Source: UBA1479 sp963972065
Lineage (GTDB): Bacteria; Pseudomonadota; Alphaproteobacteria; Rhodospirillales; Casp-alpha2
Direction: 5' to 3'
Length of the DNA stretch: 32,907 nucleotides
Assembly: GCA_963972065.1 (NCBI GenBank)
Contig: CAXAVJ010000033.1
Location: 1-32,907 of the forward strand
Each line of letters begins with the position of its first letter. The first letter of the stretch is position 1. Below, piece by piece: positions 1-8,205 of this stretch. A program made the translations under genes and the position numbers. The notes beneath the pieces are model-generated. The model was not told the DNA's origin, made no database searches, and was given only the letters and a program-made list of their open reading frames with translations.

Positions 1-127
1 GATACCAGGGGCCGCCGTGCATGAACCAGATGCTGCCGCAGGCCGTTATCAGGGCCGCCACCGATCCCACGAGGGGCCACTTCGAGGGCTCCACCATGTG
101 GAAGGGATGATTACCGCCACTCGCCAT
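1..127 (-). CDS. coxC: Cytochrome c oxidase subunit III, N-terminal fragment
   Basis: This is the first 42 codons of aa3 oxidase subunit III; the rest lies beyond the left edge. The minus strand starts at an ATG (127-125) preceded by a good GGGAG ribosome site. The predicted start reads MASGGNHPFHMVEPSKWPLV and continues into a first membrane helix. The His-Pro-[FY]-His-[ML]-V-x-P-S-x-W-P motif is diagnostic of bacterial and mitochondrial subunit III. It is the last visible gene of the ctaC-ctaD-ctaG-coxC series, 68 bases after ctaG. Subunit III carries no redox centre and stabilises the subunit I proton-pumping core in the inner membrane. Identification rests on the N-terminal motif and gene order only. 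Confidence 0.9.
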   Translation of the reverse strand, partial: MASGGNHPFHMVEPSKWPLVGSVAALITACGSIWFMHGGPWY

Positions 128-195
128 TCTTTTTACTCCCTTTGGTCGTTCGTATGGGGAACCGGGGTTCCCGTAAGCCTGTCAGATGGAACCGG

Positions 196-807
196 TCAAC
201 CGCCCGGACGCGCGTCGCCCGTGGCGACGGCGCTGGTCTTTTGAACCGCGGGGGCGGCGTCGGCCGCCCGGTGAAACGTGTAGGACAGAACGATTTCGCG
301 CACGTCCTTGGTGTTCGGATCCGTGAAGAACTCCGGATCGACATAGAACTGCACCGGCATGTCGACCTGCTGGCCGGCCTGCAGGGTCTGTTCGGTAAAG
401 CAGAAACAGTCGATCTTGGTGAAATAGATGCCGGCCTTATACGGCGTCACATTGAAGCTGGCCGTGCCGGTGACCGGCGTTCTCTCGTCGTTTTTCGCGG
501 AATAGAAGGCAAGCGCCTGTTCCCCGGCATGGAGTGTCACCCGGCGTTGTTCCGGGCGGAAGTCCCAGTTCAGGTCGCGCGCCACGTTGGCGTCGAAGGC
601 GATGGTGACCGTCTTGCCCTGCATGGCCGCCGGAACGGCCTTGGTCGTGGCGTCAGACACCTGGGTCGTGCCGCCATATCCGGTGACCTGACAGAACAGC
701 TGATACAACGGGACTGACGCATAGGAAAGACCGACCATGCCGCCGACAACGGCGAACAGCGCAAGCGCCGTTCGCCGATTGTTGGAATTGCGGGGTTGCC
801 GTGACAC
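196..807 (-). CDS. ctaG: Cytochrome c oxidase assembly protein CtaG (Cox11)
   Basis: This is a 203-residue Cox11/CtaG copper chaperone that delivers copper to the CuB site of subunit I. One membrane helix lies at about residues 12-32, followed by a periplasmic beta domain. The copper-binding Cys-Phe-Cys-Phe motif is at residues 134-137 (KIDCFCFTEQTL), and the conserved third cysteine is in YQLFCQVTGYGGT at residue 39. The start is GTG (807-805), preceded by a GAGGAT ribosome site at suitable spacing. Length is normal for the family. It lies between ctaD and coxC, its usual alphaproteobacterial position. The C-terminal 25 residues are low-complexity Ala/Thr-rich. Confidence 0.96.
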   Translation of the reverse strand: MSRQPRNSNNRRTALALFAVVGGMVGLSYASVPLYQLFCQVTGYGGTTQVSDATTKAVPAAMQGKTVTIAFDANVARDLNWDFRPEQRRVTLHAGEQALAFYSAKNDERTPVTGTASFNVTPYKAGIYFTKIDCFCFTEQTLQAGQQVDMPVQFYVDPEFFTDPNTKDVREIVLSYTFHRAADAAPAVQKTSAVATGDARPGG

Positions 808-843
808 AGGCGGGATCCTCGTTGCCAGTTCCAGCGCCGGGCC

Positions 844-2469
844 TTAGTGGGCCTCGGCCTTGCCGGTCATGTCGGGCACGTCCTCGAAGGTGTGGAACGG
901 TGCCGGGCTCGGCACGGTCCACTCCAAGGTCGTGGCACCGACGCCCCACGGATTGGCTTCCGCCGGCTTCCCCGAGGACAGGGTGCGCCACAAGACGACG
1001 AAGAACAGCAGCGTGCCGGCAATGGTCACCAGGGCGCCGATGGACGACACCATGTTCCAGCCCGAATAGACGTCCGGGTAATCCTGGATACGGCGCGGCA
1101 TGCCCGCCATCCCCAGGAAGTGCTGCGGGAAGAACAGGATGTTGACGCCGATGAAGGTCACCCAGAAGTGCAGACGGCCCAGGCCTTCCGGGTACTGACG
1201 GCCCGACATTTTGCCGATCCAGTAGTACCAGCCGGCGAAGATCGCGAACACAGCGCCGAGCGACAGCACGTAATGGAAGTGAGCGACCACGTAATAGGTG
1301 TCGTGGAAGGCCAGATCGACGCCCGAGTTGGCGAGAACCACGCCGGTCACGCCGCCGACCACGAACAGGAAGATGAAGCCGATGGCCCACAGCATGGGCG
1401 TGTCAAAGCGGATCGACCCGCCCCACATGGTCGCGATCCACGAAAAGATCTTAACCCCCGTGGGCACGGCGATGACCATCGTGGCGGCCACGAAGTAGGC
1501 CCGCGTTTCCACGTTCAGGCCGACGGTATACATGTGGTGCGCCCACACGATGAAGCCGACCACGCCGATCGCGACCATGGCGTAGGCCATGCCGAGATAG
1601 CCGAACACCGGCTTCTTGGAGAAGGTCGAGACGATCTGCGAGACGATGCCGAAGGCCGGCACGATCATGATGTAGACCTCGGGATGACCGAAGAACCAGA
1701 ACAGGTGCTGCCACAGGATCGGGTCGCCGCCGCCGGACGGCACGAAGAAGGTGGTGCCGAAGTTGCGGTCCGTCAGCAGCATGGTCAGGCAACCCGCCAA
1801 CACCGGCAAAGCCAGCAGCAGCAGGAACGCCGTGATCAGGATCGACCACACGAACAGCGGCATGCGGTGGATCGTCATGCCGGGGGCCCGCATGTTCAGG
1901 ATCGTGACGATGAAGTTGATGGCGCCCAGGATCGACGAAGCCCCCGCCACGTGCAGCGACAGGATGGCGAAGTCGACGGCCATGGTCGGATGGAAATCGA
2001 TGCTCGACAGAGGCGGATAAACCGTCCAGCCCGTGCCGGCGCCGCCGCCGATGATGCCCGAGAAGATCAGCAGCACCGTGGAGGCGACCAAAAGCCAGAA
2101 CGAAATGTTGTTCATGCGCGGGAAGGCCATGTCGGGCGCGCCGATCATCATCGGCACGAACCAGTTGCCGAATCCGCCGATCAGTGCCGGCATGACCACG
2201 AAAAACACCATGAGGAAGCCGTGCGCCGTGACCAGGACGTTATAGAAGTGCGCGTCGGCGATGTACTGAATGCCCGGTTCGGCCAGTTCCAACCGGATCA
2301 GCCAGGACGCCACCCCGCCCAAGATGGCGGCGAAAATCGCGACCACCATGTACAGGGTCCCGATGTCCTTGTGGTTGGTGGAATAAAGCCACCGCCCAAT
2401 GCCCTTGGGAGCGTGGTTGTGATCGTCGTGCCCGCCGTGTCCGTCGTGGGCGCTCACTTCACTGGCCAT
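844..2469 (-). CDS. ctaD: aa3-type cytochrome c oxidase subunit I
   Basis: This is a 541-residue type A1 heme-copper oxidase subunit I that reduces oxygen to water and pumps protons in the inner membrane. All metal ligands are visible: the low-spin heme histidine at residue 83 (TAHGFLMVFF), the CuB/Tyr motif FGHPEVY, the CuB pair in WAHHMYTVGLN, and heme ligands in VAHFHYVLSLGAV. The glutamate in HPEVY marks the A1 class. The N-terminus has a histidine/aspartate-rich extension (residues 8-19) before the conserved STNHKDIGTLY. The ATG start has an AAGAGG ribosome site. It follows ctaC by 81 bases and precedes ctaG by 36 bases. Confidence 0.98.
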   Translation of the reverse strand: MASEVSAHDGHGGHDDHNHAPKGIGRWLYSTNHKDIGTLYMVVAIFAAILGGVASWLIRLELAEPGIQYIADAHFYNVLVTAHGFLMVFFVVMPALIGGFGNWFVPMMIGAPDMAFPRMNNISFWLLVASTVLLIFSGIIGGGAGTGWTVYPPLSSIDFHPTMAVDFAILSLHVAGASSILGAINFIVTILNMRAPGMTIHRMPLFVWSILITAFLLLLALPVLAGCLTMLLTDRNFGTTFFVPSGGGDPILWQHLFWFFGHPEVYIMIVPAFGIVSQIVSTFSKKPVFGYLGMAYAMVAIGVVGFIVWAHHMYTVGLNVETRAYFVAATMVIAVPTGVKIFSWIATMWGGSIRFDTPMLWAIGFIFLFVVGGVTGVVLANSGVDLAFHDTYYVVAHFHYVLSLGAVFAIFAGWYYWIGKMSGRQYPEGLGRLHFWVTFIGVNILFFPQHFLGMAGMPRRIQDYPDVYSGWNMVSSIGALVTIAGTLLFFVVLWRTLSSGKPAEANPWGVGATTLEWTVPSPAPFHTFEDVPDMTGKAEAH

Positions 2470-2550
2470 GGGTCAACCTCTTCTCGTTCCGTTATATTGC
2501 GGCCGCCGCGGCGTGCCGTGAATTCTTGAAATGCCGAACAAACCGCCCGG

Positions 2551-3411
2551 TCAGTCCTTAACCTGGGCAACCTTAACCTGGGCCTCTCCGGCTGCCGGGG
2601 CCGGCATGGAGTCGGCATATTTCGCCTTCGCCGTCGCCACCCAGGCCGCGAATTCTTCCTTCGAGACCGCCTTCACGTGGATCGGCATATAAGCATGGCC
2701 GACACCGCAGAGTTCCGAACACTGGCCGTAATAATCGCCCGGCTTGGTGATGCGCACCCAGTTTTCGTTGGTCCGTCCGGGCACGGCGTCAAGCTTCAGA
2801 CCGAACGCCGGCATGGCCCAGTTGTGGATCACGTCGTCGGCGGTCTGCAGCACACGGATATTCGTGTCGACCGGCAGGACCACCGTGTTGTCCACGGTCA
2901 ACAAGCGCGGCTGGCCGGGCTTGAGATCCTCGGCCTGGACCATCTGGCTGTCGAATCCGAAGTCGCCCTGGTCGGGATACTTATAAGACCAGTACCACTG
3001 GTGCCCCACGACCTTCAGGGTCATGTCCGGGTTTTCGTATTTATCCTGGAAGAACAGCAGCTTGAACGACGGCACCGCGATCACCACCAGAATGATGATC
3101 GGCACCACGGTCCACACCACTTCGATGAAGGTGTTGTGGGTCGTCTTCGACGGCACCGGGTTGGCCTTTTCGTTGAACTTGACGATCACGTAGATCAGCA
3201 GAAACAGCACGAACAGCGTGATGATCGTGATGATCCAGAACAGCAGATTATGGAAATCCTCAATTCGCTCCATGACCGGGGACGCGGCTTCCTGGAAGTT
3301 CATCTGCCAGGGCGTCGCGATGCCGTCCGCCAGGGCGCTGCCGCCGAAGGAAAGAAGGAAAAGTGCGGCACCTGTGATCAGGGCGTGCAATCTCAAGGTC
3401 ATGGTCCTCAT
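2551..3411 (-). CDS. ctaC: aa3-type cytochrome c oxidase subunit II
   Basis: This is a 286-residue subunit II that takes electrons from cytochrome c through the binuclear CuA centre. A signal peptide (about residues 1-28, ending SALA) is followed by two membrane helices (about 55-78 and 98-120) and a periplasmic cupredoxin domain. CuA ligands are complete: H196, C231, E233, C235, H239 and M242, in HNWAMP and GQCSELCGVGHAYMPIHV. The aromatic electron-entry motif HQWYWSYKY is at 137-145. No cytochrome c domain is fused. Two in-frame ATGs compete for the start (3411 and 3402): a GAGGA precedes the second by only two bases and nothing convincing precedes the first, so the start is uncertain by three codons. 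Confidence 0.97.
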   Translation of the reverse strand: MRTMTLRLHALITGAALFLLSFGGSALADGIATPWQMNFQEAASPVMERIEDFHNLLFWIITIITLFVLFLLIYVIVKFNEKANPVPSKTTHNTFIEVVWTVVPIIILVVIAVPSFKLLFFQDKYENPDMTLKVVGHQWYWSYKYPDQGDFGFDSQMVQAEDLKPGQPRLLTVDNTVVLPVDTNIRVLQTADDVIHNWAMPAFGLKLDAVPGRTNENWVRITKPGDYYGQCSELCGVGHAYMPIHVKAVSKEEFAAWVATAKAKYADSMPAPAAGEAQVKVAQVKD

Positions 3412-3714
3412 CCGAAATTACCGGGCATTGGGATTTACACTCAAAAGACGTTAATCCGTTAGGCCCTTGTTTCTTAACCCATTCTGCCTACGCCCGGCCG
3501 CGCGCGATGGCGCCTCGCCGCCGGGGAGACGAGAGGTCTTAGCTACCATCCCCCGGCGGCATTGCAAAGGCTTTTTTACCCTGGACAAACGGCCTAATAG
3601 CCTTGATTTTCCGCCATCAAGGTCCAACCTGGGGCAGGCGGCCCCTCGCCGCCGCCGACATGGCGACGTTCTTGCCCGACAGGCGGGCGGCACGAATTGA
3701 GCAAGGAACTCAAG
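3412..3714. other. Divergent intergenic region between ctaC and the CtaM/ctaB run
   Basis: This 303-base gap separates the minus-strand oxidase genes from the plus-strand assembly genes. It must hold promoters for both directions. I see no convincing sigma-70 pair. It contains a short inverted repeat at 3601-3622 and a T-rich stretch near 3570. Open frames across it lack recognisable protein features. Confidence 0.6.
3601..3622. repeat. Short inverted repeat CCTTGAT-N8-ATCAAGG
   Basis: Perfect 7-bp arms at 3601-3607 and 3616-3622 flank an 8-base spacer, about 93 bases upstream of the 29-codon ORF. It could be a regulator-binding site or a weak 5'-leader hairpin. The function is unknown, and arms of this size can arise by chance. 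Confidence 0.4.
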
Positions 3715-3804
3715 ATGATGAAGAACTGGCAGTTGGGCGCCATCCTGGGCGTCGTGGCGGTGACGATGTACCTGCTTTTCTGGCTTAACATGACGACCCG
3801 CTAG
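3715..3804 (+). CDS. 29-residue single-pass membrane microprotein
   Basis: This small ORF runs from ATG 3715 to TAG 3804. It begins MMKNWQLGAILGVVAVTMYL, continues with a short hydrophobic end, and finishes in a polar Asn-Met-Thr-Thr-Arg tail. The basic Lys at the start, one helix of roughly 18-20 apolar residues and a short polar tail are the layout of a one-helix membrane peptide. An AAGGAA ribosome site (3702-3707) sits 7 bases before the ATG. It ends 13 bases before the DUF420 gene, so it probably heads that operon. Small single-helix subunits are common in heme-copper oxidases, so a role as an oxidase accessory peptide is a reasonable inference. I do not recognise the family. Confidence 0.6.
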   Translation: MMKNWQLGAILGVVAVTMYLLFWLNMTTR

Positions 3805-3817
3805 ACCGCCCGCCGTC

Positions 3818-4249
3818 ATGACCATTCAAGACCTGCCCCACCTGATCGCCGGCTTCAACGCCCTGTCCGTGGTGTTCATGACCATCGGCTACGTGTTCAT
3901 CCGGCAGGGTGCGAAGGACAAGCACCGCGCCATGATGCTCTGCGCGGCCGCCGCCTCGGTCGCATTTCTCGTGGTCTATGTGATCTACAAGCTCAATTCC
4001 GGGTTCGCCAAGTTCGGCGGCGAAGGCATGGTCCGGCCCGTCTACTTCACCATCCTGATCGTCCATGTAATCGGCGCCATCGCCATCACGCCGCTGGTGC
4101 CCATGACCTTCTGGCGGGCCCTGACCGGCCAGTTCGCGCGCCACAAGGCGCTGGCGCGCTGGGTCTGGCCGCTGTGGATGTATGTCGGGATTTCCGGGGT
4201 CGTGGTTTATGTCATGGCTGTTCACCTTTATCCTTATGCGGGCCAATGA
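3818..4249 (+). CDS. DUF420 (CtaM/YozB-like) membrane protein
   Basis: This 143-residue integral membrane protein has about four helices (roughly residues 5-27, 40-60, 78-98 and 118-138). The pattern FNALSVVFMTIGYVFIRQGAKDKHRAMM, then ILIVHVIGAI, then the basic loop HKALARW and a final WPLWMYVGISGVVVYVMAVHLYP, matches DUF420. In Gram-positive bacteria that family includes YozB/CtaM, needed to make active aa3 oxidase. Conserved histidines in the helices could handle heme or copper, which is inference. Its stop overlaps the next start as ATGA (4246-4249), so the two genes are probably translationally coupled. Context with ctaB and the aa3 genes supports an oxidase-assembly role. Confidence 0.85.
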   Translation: MTIQDLPHLIAGFNALSVVFMTIGYVFIRQGAKDKHRAMMLCAAAASVAFLVVYVIYKLNSGFAKFGGEGMVRPVYFTILIVHVIGAIAITPLVPMTFWRALTGQFARHKALARWVWPLWMYVGISGVVVYVMAVHLYPYAGQ

Positions 4250-5664
4250 CGGACAACATGGAAACGCCTGACGGCACCCTGGGCACCGCCGCCAACAGCG
4301 AGGACGCGCGCTGGGAAATCCGCGCCTGGCTGCTGTTGGGTCTGGCCGCCCTCGCCATCGCCGGCGTGTTCGCCCTGATGCTGGCCGTCTCCCGCGTGCC
4401 CGGGGCGGAACGGGTGATTCCCTGGCCGCTCCATTTCTTTGAAAAAGGCCTGGTCATCCACGTCGTCTACTCCTTCGTCGTGTGGTTCCTGTGCCTGCTC
4501 GGCGCGCTTGTCGCGGCGACCACCTATCACCTGGACGGCGGCCGGTCGCGCGGCCGCTCGACGGGGCGTTCAGCCGTGTGGATGGTGGCAGCCGGGGAAA
4601 TCCTGCTGATGATCCCGGCCCTGAAGCACGACACCCAGCCGTCCCTCAATAACTACGTGCCGACGGTGATCGATCCGCTCTACTACCTGGGCCTGGTGTT
4701 CATGTTCATGGGGGTGCTGTTCGTCGTCCTGCGCCTTGCGGCGGCATTCCTGCGCCGCGTCAATCAGCCGGGCCCGGGCGGCCTGGGCATTCTGCTGACG
4801 GGCCTTATCTACGTTGCCGCCTTCGCCTGCTTCGCCGTGACGTTCCAAGCCGCCTCGGGTGAACCGGCCACGGTGGAGTTGAACGAGCGCCTGTTCTGGG
4901 GCGGCGGCCATGTCCTGCAGTTCGTCAACACGAGCCTGATGCTCTGTGCCTGGTGGGCCCTGGCCGGAGCCGCCGGTCGGCCCCTTCCGGGCGGCCTGTT
5001 CTTCGCCGCCATTGCGGCCCTGGCCGCCTTTGCCTCAATCGGCCCGGCTCTTTACTGGGCATACCCGATGTTCAGCCCCGCACAGACCCAGGCCTTCACC
5101 GACCTGCAGTACCTGTTGGGCCCGGCCCCCCTGGTCCTGGCCGCCGTATTCCTGTTCGCCGGCGGCGGCACGCCGCCCGCCGACGACCGCGCGCGTCTGG
5201 CGCGATCCGCCCTTTATCTGTCCATGGCCGTGTTTTTCCTGGGCGGGCTGCTCGGTCTGTTCGTCGACGGCGCCGATACCCGCACCCCGGCCCATTACCA
5301 CGGCGTCATCGGCGGCGTGAATCTGGCCCTGATGGGGATGGTGTTCTGCGCCCTGCTGCCGTCCTTGGACCGTGCGCCCAAGCTGGGCCGCGCCGTGTTC
5401 GCCCTGTTCTGGCTTTACGGCCTAGGGCAGGCACTGCATTCGGCAGGCCTGTTCCTGGCCGGCGGGTACGGCGCGCCGCGCAAGGTGGCGGGCGACATCG
5501 CCGGGCTGGAAGCGCTCGGCGCCAAGGTCGGGCTATACGGCATGGGGGTCGGTGCGGTGATCGCCGTGGCCGGCGGCGTCATGTTCATCTGGATTGTCGG
5601 GCGGGCACTTTTACGCCGACCTGGACCAACGGACACTGGCCCTCGGCGCGAACTTAAAATATAA
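4246..5664 (+). CDS. Divergent heme-copper oxidase subunit I-like protein, CuB pair apparently missing
   Basis: This 472-residue polytopic protein has about 12 predicted helices and resembles the cbb3/NOR branch of subunit I. H72 (IHVVYSFVVWFL) fits the low-spin heme ligand. H222 in FWGGGHVLQFVNT fits the first CuB-region histidine. H350-Tyr-H352 (HYHGVIGGVNLALMG) fits the H-x-H ligands of high- and low-spin heme. H398 followed by GGYGAPRK echoes the end of the catalytic core. The His-His pair expected about 45-50 residues after H222 (GPHHL in cbb3) is not present; the aligned spot reads GPALYW (266-271), and the later GPAPL also lacks histidine. The start is the ATG at 4246, overlapping the DUF420 stop. 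No CcoO, CcoP or NorC gene is nearby. An assembly or heme-handling role is possible, but catalytic function cannot be judged by eye. Confidence 0.8.
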   Translation: MTDNMETPDGTLGTAANSEDARWEIRAWLLLGLAALAIAGVFALMLAVSRVPGAERVIPWPLHFFEKGLVIHVVYSFVVWFLCLLGALVAATTYHLDGGRSRGRSTGRSAVWMVAAGEILLMIPALKHDTQPSLNNYVPTVIDPLYYLGLVFMFMGVLFVVLRLAAAFLRRVNQPGPGGLGILLTGLIYVAAFACFAVTFQAASGEPATVELNERLFWGGGHVLQFVNTSLMLCAWWALAGAAGRPLPGGLFFAAIAALAAFASIGPALYWAYPMFSPAQTQAFTDLQYLLGPAPLVLAAVFLFAGGGTPPADDRARLARSALYLSMAVFFLGGLLGLFVDGADTRTPAHYHGVIGGVNLALMGMVFCALLPSLDRAPKLGRAVFALFWLYGLGQALHSAGLFLAGGYGAPRKVAGDIAGLEALGAKVGLYGMGVGAVIAVAGGVMFIWIVGRALLRRPGPTDTGPRRELKI

Positions 5665-5708
5665 AGCGCCCTGGCTACGCACACAGATCTAACGTCATGA
5701 GGACGCCC

Positions 5709-6671
5709 GTGAGCGACACCGTCGCCCCGAATATCAGCGCACCGGTCGAGGCCGCGCCCCGCCCGGAACCTCAGTTCCGGCTGGCCGACTATGCCCTGCT
5801 GCTGAAGCCCCGGGTGATGTCCCTGGTGGTGTTCACGGCCATGGTCGGCCTGGTCATGGCGCCGGGCACCATCGGCGCGCTCGAAGCCTTCGTCGCGATC
5901 CTGTGCATATCCATCGGCGCCGGGGCCTCGGGCGCCATCAACATGTGGTACGACCGCGACATCGACCTGCACATGCAGCGCACCATGAACCGGCCGATCC
6001 CGGCCGGCCGCATGGACCCCGGCAACGCGCTGGTGTTCGGCACGGTGCTGGCGATCACCTCGGTCATCGCCATGGGGATCTGGGTCAACCTGATTTCCGC
6101 CGGGCTGCTGGCCTTCACGATCCTCTATTACGTGTTCATCTATACGGTCTGGCTGAAGCGCCGCACGCCGCAGAACATCGTCATCGGCGGCGCCTCGGGC
6201 GCTTTGCCGCCGGTCATCGGCTGGGCCGCCGTGACCGGCAACGCCGGATTCCTGGCCGACCCCTGGGGTGCCATCGCACTCTTCTTGATCATCTTCCTGT
6301 GGACGCCGCCCCATACCTGGGCGCTGGCCCTGTTCCGCCGCCAGGACTATCAGACCGTGGGCGTGCCCATGCTGCCCGTGGTCGTTGGCGAACACCGCAC
6401 CAAGATCCAGATGGCCGTCTACACGGCGCTGCTGATTCCGGCGACCTTCGCGCCCATGCTGCTCGGCCTGTCCGGCTGGCTGTACACCGTCGCCGTCGCC
6501 GGCCTGAACGTCGGGCTGGTCGTGCACATGGCGCGGGTGTGGCGGGCGGAAAACGTCGCCGACGCCAAACAGGGCCCCTGCCGGCCCATGTTTTTCTATA
6601 CGATCCTCTACCTGTTCGGGATTTTTCTGGCCCTGCTGGCCGACCGCACCCTGTTCGTCGCGGTCTTTTGA
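5709..6671 (+). CDS. ctaB: Protoheme IX farnesyltransferase (heme O synthase)
   Basis: This UbiA-type prenyltransferase (320 residues from the chosen start) adds a farnesyl group to heme B to make heme O, the first step to the heme A of aa3 oxidase. It has about nine membrane helices. The first catalytic Asp-rich loop is NMWYDRDIDLHMQRTMNRPI, and a second conserved loop follows in FRRQDYQTVGVPMLPVVVGE. I prefer GTG 5709 because a TGAGGA ribosome site (5698-5703) sits five bases before it; the in-frame ATG at 5697 has none. The gene follows the oxidase-like gene by 44 bases. In many alphaproteobacteria ctaB lies inside the ctaC-ctaD cluster; here it is on the opposite strand of the divergent pair. 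Confidence 0.97.
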   Translation: MSDTVAPNISAPVEAAPRPEPQFRLADYALLLKPRVMSLVVFTAMVGLVMAPGTIGALEAFVAILCISIGAGASGAINMWYDRDIDLHMQRTMNRPIPAGRMDPGNALVFGTVLAITSVIAMGIWVNLISAGLLAFTILYYVFIYTVWLKRRTPQNIVIGGASGALPPVIGWAAVTGNAGFLADPWGAIALFLIIFLWTPPHTWALALFRRQDYQTVGVPMLPVVVGEHRTKIQMAVYTALLIPATFAPMLLGLSGWLYTVAVAGLNVGLVVHMARVWRAENVADAKQGPCRPMFFYTILYLFGIFLALLADRTLFVAVF

Positions 6672-6686
6672 CCCCATATAGGCGAC

Positions 6687-8204
6687 ATGCCGGACAGCCA
6701 ATCCCCTGAACCCCCCGCCTACGCCCGCCTGGAAAGCCGTTTCCGGCGCCTGAACGCCCTGGGCGAGGCCCAGGAAGTCCTGCATTGGGACATGTCCACG
6801 GTGATGCCGAGGGGCGGCCACGAATCCCGGGCCGAACAACTGGCCGAACTGGCCGCCGTCTATCACGGCATGCTGACCGGGGCTGAGACCGGCGACCTCA
6901 TCGCCGCCGCCGAAGCCGACGCGGTGGACCTCACCGACTGGCAGCAGGCCAACCTGCGCGAGATCAAACGCAATTACGTCAAGGCCACGGCCCTGTCGGA
7001 AGACCTGGTGACGCGGTTCAGCCGCGCGTCCTCGGCCTGCGAGGCCGTGTGGCGCGATGCCCGCGCCGACAACGACTTCAAGGCCGTGCAGCCCCTGGTG
7101 ACCGAGCTTCTGGCCCTGGTCCGCGAAAAGGCCGCCGCCAAGGCCGAGGTTTTGGGTGTTGGCCTGTACGACGCGCTTCTGGCCGATTACGAGCCGGGCG
7201 GCAGTTCCGCCGAGATCGACGCCGTGTTCGACGAACTGGAAGGCTTCCTGCCCGGGTTCCTGGGCGAGGTTCTGGAGCATCAGGCCAAGACGCCCAAGGT
7301 CATCCTGCCCGACGGCCCGTTTCCCGAGGAAAAGCAAAAGGCGCTGGGCCAGCGGTTCATGGAGATGCTGGGCTTCGACTTCCATCACGGGCGGCTCGAC
7401 GTCAGCCTGCATCCCTTCTGCGGCGGCACGCCGGACGACGTGCGCATCACCACGCGCTATGACGAAAACGATTTCACCTCGGCCCTCATGGGCGTGCTGC
7501 ACGAAACCGGCCACGCCATGTACGAACGCGGCCTGCCCAAGGATTGGCGCGGCCAGCCCGTGGGCCATGCGCTGGGCATGTCGGTCCATGAAAGCCAATC
7601 CCTGCTGATCGAAATGCAGGTCTGCCGGTCCAAGACCTTCCTGGATTTCGCGGCCCCGATCATGATTGAGACCTTCGGCGGCACGGGGCCGGCCTGGGAC
7701 GCGGACAACCTGTTCCGCCTGTACACCCAGGTCGAACGCTCGTGCATCCGCGTCGACGCCGACGAAGTGACCTATCCGGCCCATGTGATCCTGCGCTACC
7801 GCCTGGAAAAGGCCCTGATCGAGGGCGACATGGAAATCCCCGACCTGCCCGGCGCCTGGAACGACGGCATGGAACGGCTGCTGGGCATTCGCCCGCCGAC
7901 GGATACCCAGGGCTGCCTGCAGGACATCCATTGGTACGACGGGGCCTGGGGCTATTTCCCGACCTATACCCTGGGTGCGATGACGGCGGCGCAGCTTTAC
8001 GCCGCCGCCCGCGACCAGAACCCGGAAATCGAGCCCGCCATCGGCCGCGGCGACTTCGCGCCGCTGATGACCTGGCTGCGCGCCAACGTGCACGGCAAGG
8101 GATCGCTCGTCAGCGCGAAAGAGCTTTTGATCAGCGCCACGGGCAAGCCGCTCGACCCGAAGGTGTTTGAGATGCACCTCAGAACGCGCTATCTAGCGCC
8201 CTGA
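6687..8204 (+). CDS. Carboxypeptidase Taq-type metallopeptidase (M32)
   Basis: This 505-residue M32 zinc carboxypeptidase should release C-terminal amino acids from peptides in the cytoplasm. The zinc-binding HExxH motif is H272-E-T-G-H276 (GVLHETGHAMYERGLP), followed by HESQSLLIEMQ, which supplies the third ligand and family signature. The N-terminal LHWDMSTVMPRGGHESRAEQLAEL and the C-terminal IHWYDGAWGYFPTYTLGAM are also characteristic. Length is normal for the family. It starts 15 bases after ctaB and ends one base before thrC, so it is probably in the same transcript. It has no obvious functional link to oxidase assembly. Confidence 0.95.
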   Translation: MPDSQSPEPPAYARLESRFRRLNALGEAQEVLHWDMSTVMPRGGHESRAEQLAELAAVYHGMLTGAETGDLIAAAEADAVDLTDWQQANLREIKRNYVKATALSEDLVTRFSRASSACEAVWRDARADNDFKAVQPLVTELLALVREKAAAKAEVLGVGLYDALLADYEPGGSSAEIDAVFDELEGFLPGFLGEVLEHQAKTPKVILPDGPFPEEKQKALGQRFMEMLGFDFHHGRLDVSLHPFCGGTPDDVRITTRYDENDFTSALMGVLHETGHAMYERGLPKDWRGQPVGHALGMSVHESQSLLIEMQVCRSKTFLDFAAPIMIETFGGTGPAWDADNLFRLYTQVERSCIRVDADEVTYPAHVILRYRLEKALIEGDMEIPDLPGAWNDGMERLLGIRPPTDTQGCLQDIHWYDGAWGYFPTYTLGAMTAAQLYAAARDQNPEIEPAIGRGDFAPLMTWLRANVHGKGSLVSAKELLISATGKPLDPKVFEMHLRTRYLAP

Positions 8205-8205
8205 C

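Noticed and set aside
847..2529. 560-codon open frame on the plus strand, opposite ctaD
   Set aside because: It is the GC-rich shadow of ctaD; the translation is rich in His, Arg and Asp with no protein family features, while the minus strand is an unmistakable oxidase.
3411..3444. Possible minus-strand promoter TTGAGT / GGTAAT before ctaC
   Set aside because: Each box matches only four of six bases and the start would fall on the initiation codon itself; not convincing.
5415..8177. 920-codon open frame on the minus strand
   Set aside because: It lies opposite ctaB and the M32 peptidase, which carry catalytic motifs. The reverse frame is a codon-bias artefact.
8186..8199. Palindrome GCGCTA-TC-TAGCGC just before thrC
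   Set aside because: It lies in coding sequence of the M32 gene, and short palindromes are common in such GC-rich DNA. Noted only in the thrC entry.
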